In this document: positions 35,886 to 42,254 of the stretch, in pieces
Position numbering within the stretch: position 1 is the first letter of the stretch
Layout: the number at the start of each line of letters is the position of its first letter
Assembly: GCA_964635055.1 (NCBI GenBank)
Contig: CAZWMT010000003.1
Span: 196,602-260,601 of the forward strand
Reading direction: 5' to 3'
From: JAEUJM01 sp964635055
GTDB lineage: Bacteria; Actinomycetota; Acidimicrobiia; Acidimicrobiales; DATDAH01
DNA: 64,000 nucleotides
The notes under the pieces: generated by a model
Told to the model about the DNA's origin: nothing
What the model saw: the letters and a program-made list of their open reading frames with translations, nothing else
The model's database searches: none
Translations under genes and position numbers: made by a program

Positions 35886-36539
35886 TTCGGATCGCCGATT
35901 CGGCCCGTCACCTTCTGTACCGGATTGTGCCCTTGACCTGGGATTTCTCTGGTCATCGTAGCTCGACCGTCCCGCCCCGTGTGAGCCTGTACCAGGCCGC
36001 ACAGTAGAAGGAACAGTAGAAGCGGCACCTCCGCCGCCGGCCCCTTGTGCGCCCTGGGTGTCGCCAGTCAGTCGGCGGATCTCGTGCAGAGTCGAACGAA
36101 TGAACTCGATGTCGGTTGGTGGACCTTCGGGTTCGATGCTGCCCCAAGCCTGCGCGCCATGAGGCAGACGGCCGATCGAGACTCCAGGTGCATCGATGTC
36201 CACCAATTGATCGAGTTCGCTCGTCGTCTCTCCTCCGCCGACCCATCCGACGAACGCCGGTCGGGCGTCGAGACCAGGCAGGGAGCTGACGGCGAAGACG
36301 TCGTAGCCGAGGTCGGCCAGCAAGCCACCGAGCATCCCGATGTACGCGAGCGTCCGCTCGAGCCGCGGTTCGGCGAGCGCCCACTCGCTCGCGCCGAGCA
36401 CCGCCACAGGTCCCGCGCTCGGTCGAGGCATTGGGGCCGGTCCGCCGAACCGCATCCGCTCGGCGTTGCTCGCGCCGTGAGCGCGGCGGTGCTTGGCGAC
36501 GACCCCCCTGAACGGCGCAACAGGATCTTCGAGCTTCAC
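35877..36539 (-). CDS. Unknown protein coupled to the ART-like protein (cassette 2)
   Basis: The 220-residue frame overlaps the ART-like gene by four bases, suggesting a two-gene unit. The core contains MRFGGPAPMPRPSAGPVAVL, YIGMLGGLLADLGYDVFAVS and DIEFIRSTLHEIRRLTGD. The last about 55 residues are Gly/Ser/Arg-rich, read through the 36001 repeat and stop inside tRNA fragment 2, so the natural C-terminus has probably been replaced at the junction. I do not recognise a family. An antidote or effector role is possible. Confidence 0.55.
   Translation of the reverse strand: MKLEDPVAPFRGVVAKHRRAHGASNAERMRFGGPAPMPRPSAGPVAVLGASEWALAEPRLERTLAYIGMLGGLLADLGYDVFAVSSLPGLDARPAFVGWVGGGETTSELDQLVDIDAPGVSIGRLPHGAQAWGSIEPEGPPTDIEFIRSTLHEIRRLTGDTQGAQGAGGGGAASTVPSTVRPGTGSHGAGRSSYDDQRNPRSRAQSGTEGDGPNRRSEGS
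36001..36021. repeat. Tandem AGTAGAA repeat, arm-like site (copy 1)
   Basis: ACAGTAGAAGG followed by AACAGTAGAA: two AGTAGAA units 11 bp apart. The 21 bases recur exactly at 38418-38438 and, changed, at 38671-38691. This copy starts 116 bp from the end of tRNA fragment 2. Confidence 0.75.
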
Positions 36540-37072
36540 GGCGAGGCCTCCTCGATCTCCAAGATAGCGGTGAGGTCTCGGACGGCGACCTGCACATGAG
36601 ACTGGCTGCGAATCTTCGACGCCTCGAAGATGGGCTCGCCTTCTTCGAAGATCGCGCGAACCGAGCGCACCGCCCGACCGGACGACGCTGCCCGATCGCA
36701 GTACCAGTTGATCGTCGCGGCGTCACGAGCGTGACTGCCCCGATCGGTGTTGACCGGGAGTGGTAGTTCGTTCGCGATGCAATGAAGCACGAACTCGAAG
36801 TCGGCATCCCGGACCTCGACTTGCCAGCGAGGGTTCACCAGGTCGAGGCAGCCGTCGAGGTCCACCCGAGCGACGACGACCGCAGCGTCGGGCCCGTAGC
36901 GGGCCTCGGCCCACTGGCGGGCCCGCCATGGAGAGTCCTGCCAGAGGTAGAAGCCGGTCCCGAGCCATTCGAAGTGCTGGTCACTCGGCTGGATGTCGCG
37001 TGCGAGCACCTGTGGCAGCGCCGCTCGGTACGTGCCATGGAAACCGATCGCCTCGGCGGGCACCTCGATCAC
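36536..37072 (-). CDS. ADP-ribosyltransferase-like protein (candidate toxin or defence effector)
   Basis: The 178-residue protein has an H-Y-E-type ADP-ribosyltransferase pattern: GFHGTYRAALPQVL (HGT, NAD binding), HFEWLGTGFYLWQDSPWRARQWA (the GFY strand) and a late FEEGEPIFEASKIRSQSHVQ with a Glu in the position of the catalytic residue. Small proteins of this kind are common in mobile DNA; targets vary. It overlaps the following gene by four bases. Family assignment is by pattern, and activity is inferred. Confidence 0.62.
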   Translation of the reverse strand: MIEVPAEAIGFHGTYRAALPQVLARDIQPSDQHFEWLGTGFYLWQDSPWRARQWAEARYGPDAAVVVARVDLDGCLDLVNPRWQVEVRDADFEFVLHCIANELPLPVNTDRGSHARDAATINWYCDRAASSGRAVRSVRAIFEEGEPIFEASKIRSQSHVQVAVRDLTAILEIEEASP

Positions 37073-37278
37073 GCGTGCTCCTCATGTCGCAATGTGGGGC
37101 ACGATCATCGCAGGGGGCACTGACAGGAACCCGTGGGGGTCGGGCTTGTGGACCTCGGTTGCCGGCCCCACCTTCACCATCGAGCTGACCCTTCAGCACG
37201 TTGGCCGACCGCGAGGTCCTTCTCGACCGCCGAACCCCGCGATCGCAACTACCGGCGCTGAGGCAAGCGCCGGCCCGT

Positions 37279-38265
37279 CTATCGCCTGGGCACCCAGGTG
37301 TGGAGCACTTCGGCATCCTCAACGGTCCTGCCATCGGGCAATCGTCGAAGGAGCGACCCCGTGTTGAACCGCAGCGTCGGTCGCTTCGATGGCAGATCCA
37401 GATGCTCGAGGCGTGCCCGATCGCGTGGGTGGCACAGGACGAAGCGATGGCACGCGTAGGCCAGGTCTTGGTTGCAGGCAGCGACCCGATCGGGGGCGAC
37501 TCGCACACTCGGGCTCCGGACTGAGCGCGAGAGCACGAGTTGCTTCGACGGGTCGAGGGGGAATCGGATCTCGTCTGCCGTCTCGACGCCGAACCCTTCG
37601 AACCGATCACGCGGCGTTGGCGGCCGCCATAGGACGAGGGGCGCGTCAGAGGTCGCGAATCGCTGCTTGCGGTCATGCTCGACACACCAGTGGAACTGCG
37701 TCATCCGCGGCGCGAGCAGCTCCACGGATCGCAGCATCATCTGGATCGAAAACTCCGGCGTGAGGACATCTCGATCGCTCATCGCCACGGTCGCGAGCGT
37801 GAACGCAGCCTCGACCTCGTTGTCCGTCGGCGAGAAGCCGAGATGCACGTCAGCGAGGTAGGTCCACACGAGGTCATGCGTCAGGTCGCGGCCGTCGAGG
37901 TACTCGGCGAGACGCTCGGTGAAGAGGGTGCGTTCGCGTTGTTCAGGTGTGCGGTTCATTTGTAGCGCGAGGTAAACCGCCAGCGTTTCGCGGTCGTCGC
38001 TCTCCGGCGCTGGGGCCGCACCACGGTCATCGATCGCGCGGAGGACACCGGCGGTGGCGCCCTCGATGTCCGACAGCATCTCCTCGACGTGTCTCGGGTT
38101 CGGCGCGGTGACGTCCAGGTCGTAGAAGCCAGCTTCCACCGCAACGTTGATCGTGTTCGAAACAAAGGTCGACCGATCACGCCGGCGCACGAAGACCTGG
38201 CCGTCGTCGCCGAACCGATTCAGGTACATCCTCGGCACGAAGTGGTGCCGCTTCGCACCGACCAC
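37279..38265 (-). CDS. DUF4238 protein (cassette 2)
   Basis: The 328-residue protein opens GAKRHHFVPRMYLNRFGDDG, the HHxVPxxYLxxF signature of DUF4238. It also has VYLALQMNRTPEQRE and FATSDAPLVLW, both family-like. DUF4238 proteins are frequent near defence genes and mobile DNA, but the function is not known. GTG 38265 is chosen because GGAG lies just upstream and the motif follows directly; a longer frame passes through the tRNA fragment and is an artefact. Confidence 0.75.
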   Translation of the reverse strand: MVGAKRHHFVPRMYLNRFGDDGQVFVRRRDRSTFVSNTINVAVEAGFYDLDVTAPNPRHVEEMLSDIEGATAGVLRAIDDRGAAPAPESDDRETLAVYLALQMNRTPEQRERTLFTERLAEYLDGRDLTHDLVWTYLADVHLGFSPTDNEVEAAFTLATVAMSDRDVLTPEFSIQMMLRSVELLAPRMTQFHWCVEHDRKQRFATSDAPLVLWRPPTPRDRFEGFGVETADEIRFPLDPSKQLVLSRSVRSPSVRVAPDRVAACNQDLAYACHRFVLCHPRDRARLEHLDLPSKRPTLRFNTGSLLRRLPDGRTVEDAEVLHTWVPRR

Positions 38266-38417
38266 CGCTCCAGGATGCCGCAGCAGATCGTCGGGGTGCT
38301 CCGCTCGTGTCCCCGCGATCACAGCGAGTTGACGACGGCGCTCCGCTGGAGAACGGTCTGACCTTCGGGGCAAGAACCCGACGATCAGCGGCTTGACCAG
38401 GGCATTCCTTCGTCCGG

Positions 38418-38438
38418 ACAGTAGAAGGAACAGTAGAA
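38418..38438. repeat. Tandem AGTAGAA repeat, arm-like site (copy 2)
   Basis: Identical over 21 bases to 36001-36021. It lies inside cassette 2, about 68 bp from tRNA fragment 3, so cassette 2 has one copy near each end. Confidence 0.75.
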
Positions 38439-38458
38439 ACCGGTCCCAAAATGCCAGC

Positions 38459-38491
38459 GAGGCCCTCCCGGATCTCTCCGGAAAGGGCCTC
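38459..38491 (-). terminator. Hairpin beside tRNA fragment 3
   Basis: GAGGCCC (38459) pairs with GGGCCTC (38485), with an inner CCGG/CCGG pair. It sits 14 bases beyond the CCA end of fragment 3, as for the other two fragments. Confidence 0.7.
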
Positions 38492-38505
38492 TGACCTGGG
38501 ACTTC

Positions 38506-38554
38506 CTTGGTGGCGGGGGCAAGATTTGAACTTGCGACCTTCGGGTTATGAGCC
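38506..38554 (-). other. tRNA-Met(CAT) 3'-half fragment 3 (putative attachment site)
   Basis: The 49 bases are identical to fragment 2, in the same orientation. The bases to the right (38555 on) do not continue as the 5' half of a tRNA: TCCGG stands where TCGGG would be needed to pair with CCCGA. So it is again only the 3' half. Confidence 0.85.
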
Positions 38555-38787
38555 GGATGGTCGGCCCCTCCCCTGGTCCCGTCCTGTCCTGCTTCGTCCC
38601 TCTGGGCTGGGGTTTCGCGCATTCGACGTACCGGTCTGTACCACTGAGGACCAGCCGATACCGGCCCGCGGTGTAGAAGAAAGTGTAGAAGACGCGGAGG
38701 CCATCCGCTATGGGTGCGCTGGGCAAGCCGACCAGTGCAGTCAGAACCGTGGATCCCTACTTCTTTCGCCCCACTGCGCTGCGCTAG
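38555..38787. other. Gap right of tRNA fragment 3
   Basis: No gene is supported. It contains a CTGTACCA motif, shared with the region right of fragment 2, and the third AGTAGAA-like repeat. It is probably the end region of the next inserted element. Confidence 0.5.
38671..38691. repeat. Tandem TGTAGAA repeat, diverged arm-like site (copy 3)
   Basis: GTGTAGAAG-AAA-GTGTAGAAG: two nine-base units. It begins 117 bp from fragment 3, matching the 116-bp distance at fragment 2. Confidence 0.65.
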
Positions 38788-39621
38788 CTAGTCAGTCAGC
38801 GCGCCACTCGGCTCGGTCGGTGGCACCACCACAACGGAGCTCGCTGCTGGATCGTCCAGCCGCGCCAGTCGGCGGGCTAGCCCGCCTCGACCGCGACCTG
38901 ATCCCACGACAACGAGTGCTGCGTCGTGGCTCGCATCCAATAGTGCCTTGGCCCCGCCTCGCTCTACCACGACGAGGTCCGCTGGCCTCGTCCCGCTGGA
39001 ATCGTGTTCCTCGAGCATGGCCTCCAATACCCGCCTCCCATCCTGGCGCGATTGCCTGCTCGAACCGAACGACGACCTCTGATTCGCATGGACAATCGTC
39101 ACAGCTGCCCCTCGGAGCCGGGCCTCGTCTATGCCCCAACGCAGCGCCCGCGCAGAGTTTCCCGATCCGTCGACACCGATCACGACGCTCCCACGGCCGA
39201 CCGCACTCTCGATTGGCCGAACGATCGTCACAGGCACGACCGCTCGACGGACGCATCGCTGGACCACCGGTCCCCACGAACCCCTTCGCGCGCGTTCGCC
39301 CGAACGCGCACCCATGACGAGCAGATCGGCCGCTCGCGATGCCTCAAGCAACGCCCGTCCGGGAAGGTCGCAAGTCGCCACGCGCTCGACCTCGGCGCCT
39401 GGAACTGCTTCGTCGACCCACCGGTCCAACACATCGACCGCGTCCTGTTCGGAATAGTCAGGGCGGAACGAGCCCTCGCCGCGGTCATGGTGCTGGTCGA
39501 GATACGACCAAGCCAGCACTGCCCGCACACCCCAATGCCGACGGCGGCTCTGTTCGACCGCCCACCGCAAGGCCGCGCTCGCTGAATCGGACTCGTCGAC
39601 ACCGACCACGATCACTCCCAT
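38788..39621 (-). CDS. Tandem universal stress protein
   Basis: The 277-residue protein has two USP domains. The first opens VIVVGVDESDSASAALRWAV and the second SVVIGVDGSGNSARALRWGI. Nucleotide-binding loops of the G-x2-G-x9-G(S/T) type are seen in DLLVMGARSGERARRGSWGPV and, less perfectly, in LVVVGSGRGRGG. Such proteins bind ATP and help survival under stress. It is a single gene between the tRNA-fragment array and the sulfatase. Confidence 0.87.
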   Translation of the reverse strand: MGVIVVGVDESDSASAALRWAVEQSRRRHWGVRAVLAWSYLDQHHDRGEGSFRPDYSEQDAVDVLDRWVDEAVPGAEVERVATCDLPGRALLEASRAADLLVMGARSGERARRGSWGPVVQRCVRRAVVPVTIVRPIESAVGRGSVVIGVDGSGNSARALRWGIDEARLRGAAVTIVHANQRSSFGSSRQSRQDGRRVLEAMLEEHDSSGTRPADLVVVERGGAKALLDASHDAALVVVGSGRGRGGLARRLARLDDPAASSVVVVPPTEPSGALTD

Positions 39622-39825
39622 AGGTTCATCCTCTCATGCGGCCGCGTCTCGCACTGAACGACGAGCGCGAGGTAGCTCGGGGCGATACTCGCTGAAGCGG
39701 CACGTCCTCACGCGCGCTGCCGGAGCCCGCTCTCTGATGGCCCAGCCACGGGGCGGCGGAGGCCGACCATACAATCGGAGCCGCCGAGCACTGGCGGCTA
39801 TCGGAACACCGAAAGGGCAGACCCA

Positions 39826-42111
39826 ATGTCGAACGAACGCGCTGATGCCGGACCGGTCATCGGGCGGACGATCGCCGACTCGGTCCCTTGGTTCCCCGAT
39901 CGTCCTCACCCCGCCGGCCGTCCCAACGTTGTGGTGGTGGTGCTGGACGATGTGGGCTTCGCCCAGCTTGGACCCTTCGGCTCTGACATCGACACGCCCA
40001 CCCTCGACCGCCTGGCCAACGAAGGCCTGCGCTTCAACCGCTTCCACGTCACCGCTCTGTGCTCGCCGACGCGTGCAGCGGTTCTGACCGGACGCAACCA
40101 TCACGCGGTCGGCATGGGATTTCTCTGCGACATGCCGACCGGGTTTCCGGGCTACTCGTGTCGCGTCCCGCGCTCCGCCGCGTCCCTCGCCCGCGTGATG
40201 CGCGACGAGGGCTACTCGACGCTGGCCACCGGCAAGTGGCACCTGACCCCCCGCAACGACCGAACCGCTTCGGGGCCGTTCGCGACGTGGCCGCTCGGCA
40301 TGGGGTTCGAGCGCTACTACGGCTTCCTCCACGGCGACGCCAATCACTGGACGCCCACCCTCGTCGCCGACAACCACTACGTCGACCCGCCGGCGCGGCC
40401 CGAAGAGGGCTACCACCTGACCGAGGACCTCGTCGATACCTCGCTGCGAATGGTGGTCGACCAGCAGCATGCCACCCCCGGGAAGCCCTTCCTCCTCTAC
40501 TTCGCACCTGGGGTCATGCACGCGCCGCACCACGTCGCACCGGAGTGGATCAGCCGCTACGCAGGTCGGTTCGACGAAGGGTGGGAACGGTGGCGCGAGC
40601 GGACCTTCGATCGTCAGCTGGACGTCGGCGTCGTGCCCGACGGAACGCTGCTGCCGCCGCGTCCCCCATGGGTGCAGGCGTGGGACGACCTGGATGCCGA
40701 CGAGCGACAACTCTTCGCTCGGTTCCAGGAAGTATTCGCCGGATTCCTCTCCCACTTCGACCACCACCTCGGGCGTCTCGTCGCCGGGCTGGAGGATCTA
40801 GGGGTGCTCGACGACACGGTGATCGTGGTCCTATCGGACAACGGCGCCAGCGCTGAGGGTGGACGAGTCGGCTCACTGAATGAGCACCGGTTCGGCTTCG
40901 GCGTCGAGGACCGCCTCGACGACAATCTGGCAGCCATAGATCATCTCGGTGGGTGGCGCGCCTATAACCACTACCCGTGGGGGTGGGCGTGGGCGGGCAA
41001 CACTCCCTTTCACCTCTGGAAGCGCTACACCTGGCTCGGCGGCACCCGCACACCCCTCATCATCCGCTACCCCGAGGCAATCACCGGGGCCGGAGGAGTG
41101 CGTCAGCAGTTCTGCCACGCCATCGACTTGTTCCCCACCATCCTCGACCTCTGCGGCATCGACGCGCCCGTCGAGGTTGACGGGGTCGCACAGCAGCCCA
41201 TCGATGGCGCCAGCCTCCGGTCGGTGTTGGCGGACGCAAGCTCCCCGGAGGTTCACCACACGCAGTACTTCGAGATGCTCGGCTCACGTGCGATCTACCA
41301 CGACGGTTGGAAGGCCACTACCGACTTCGTTTCAGCCGGTGTGCTGGACGAGGCTCGCTATCTGGAGGGCAGCCGCGACCTTCAGGGTGCCCCGTGGCGG
41401 CTCCACCGCGTCGCCGACGATTTCTCGGAGTCGACTGATCTCGCGACCGAGATGCCCGAGGTCGTTGAGGAGCTCGAGCGGCGATGGTGGAATGAGGCTG
41501 AACGCAACCAGGTCCTCCCGCTTTGTGGCGGTCTCCACGAACGCCTCTCCGCGATGGAGCCACCCGATTGGCCTCCGCCTCGCCGAGTCGTCCTGAGGCC
41601 TGGCTTCGGCCCCGTCGCGGATGAGGCAGTTCCGTCGCTCGCCGGTGGGGCGGTCGTCACCGCCGATGTCGATGTACCGGCCGACGGCGCAGAAGGCGTC
41701 CTTTGCGCCATCGGAGACTGGAACAACGGCTGGGCACTAGCGGTGATCGATGGCTACCTCACGTTCCTTCTGAACATCGTGAGCAAACCCTTCACAGTGC
41801 GCGCGCCCGAACCGCTACCGACTGGCCGACACACTGTCGGGTTCCGCTACATCGGAGGATCGGTGCGCGCTGGAGTGCTCTTGGTTGACGGCGCCCCAAT
41901 AGCAGCGACCGATCTACCCCAGGGGCTCGGGGCAAGTGGCATCCAGATCGGCGGCGGCGGGCTCCGACTCGGGGCGGACGCTGGCTTCCCGGTGAGCGAC
42001 GACTACTGGCCGCCCTTCCACTGGACCGGCACACTCCACGAGGTCGTCATCGACGGACGACCGCCAACAGTCGATGCAGCCGACCTAGAACGCATCCTCC
42101 ACCACGAGTGA
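39826..42111 (+). CDS. Arylsulfatase with C-terminal beta-sandwich domain
   Basis: The 761-residue protein has the type I sulfatase opening VVVVLDDVGFAQLGPFGSD (metal Asp pair) and CSPTRAAVLTGR, in which Cys79 would be converted to formylglycine. LATGKWHLTP and VLSDNGAS give the other active-site residues. After about residue 560 a beta-sandwich of the concanavalin type follows (DGYLTFLLNIVSK, GRHTVGFRYIGGSVRAGVLL), common in large actinobacterial arylsulfatases. No signal peptide is seen. It hydrolyses sulfate esters, perhaps for sulfur supply. Confidence 0.88.
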   Translation: MSNERADAGPVIGRTIADSVPWFPDRPHPAGRPNVVVVVLDDVGFAQLGPFGSDIDTPTLDRLANEGLRFNRFHVTALCSPTRAAVLTGRNHHAVGMGFLCDMPTGFPGYSCRVPRSAASLARVMRDEGYSTLATGKWHLTPRNDRTASGPFATWPLGMGFERYYGFLHGDANHWTPTLVADNHYVDPPARPEEGYHLTEDLVDTSLRMVVDQQHATPGKPFLLYFAPGVMHAPHHVAPEWISRYAGRFDEGWERWRERTFDRQLDVGVVPDGTLLPPRPPWVQAWDDLDADERQLFARFQEVFAGFLSHFDHHLGRLVAGLEDLGVLDDTVIVVLSDNGASAEGGRVGSLNEHRFGFGVEDRLDDNLAAIDHLGGWRAYNHYPWGWAWAGNTPFHLWKRYTWLGGTRTPLIIRYPEAITGAGGVRQQFCHAIDLFPTILDLCGIDAPVEVDGVAQQPIDGASLRSVLADASSPEVHHTQYFEMLGSRAIYHDGWKATTDFVSAGVLDEARYLEGSRDLQGAPWRLHRVADDFSESTDLATEMPEVVEELERRWWNEAERNQVLPLCGGLHERLSAMEPPDWPPPRRVVLRPGFGPVADEAVPSLAGGAVVTADVDVPADGAEGVLCAIGDWNNGWALAVIDGYLTFLLNIVSKPFTVRAPEPLPTGRHTVGFRYIGGSVRAGVLLVDGAPIAATDLPQGLGASGIQIGGGGLRLGADAGFPVSDDYWPPFHWTGTLHEVVIDGRPPTVDAADLERILHHE

Positions 42112-42187
42112 CGATCGACGCAGAAGACGACGAACACTCAACCTGATCGACGCCGTGATCTGCAACAGGAACGGCATTCCTGTGTTC

Positions 42188-42252
42188 TCCAACGGTCGGT
42201 GGTGGTCAACAGCACCGGTCATCATGACCGGGACCGTGCACCGACCGTTGGA
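42188..42252. terminator. Nested inverted repeat between convergent genes
   Basis: TCCAACGGTCGGTG (42188-42201) pairs perfectly with CACCGACCGTTGGA (42239-42252). Inside, CCGGTCA-tca-TGACCGG (42215-42231) makes a second hairpin. It lies between the sulfatase stop and the P-ATPase stop (2 bases away) and probably ends transcription from both sides. Confidence 0.65.
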
Positions 42253-42254
42253 AC

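Noticed and set aside
35837..38554. Complete tRNA-Met genes
   Set aside because: Only the 3' halves are present; the sequence upstream of each anticodon loop does not form the 5' half.
37279..38622. Longer DUF4238 protein starting at 38622
   Set aside because: The extra residues are a translation of the tRNA fragment and terminator; the conserved motif begins at 38265.
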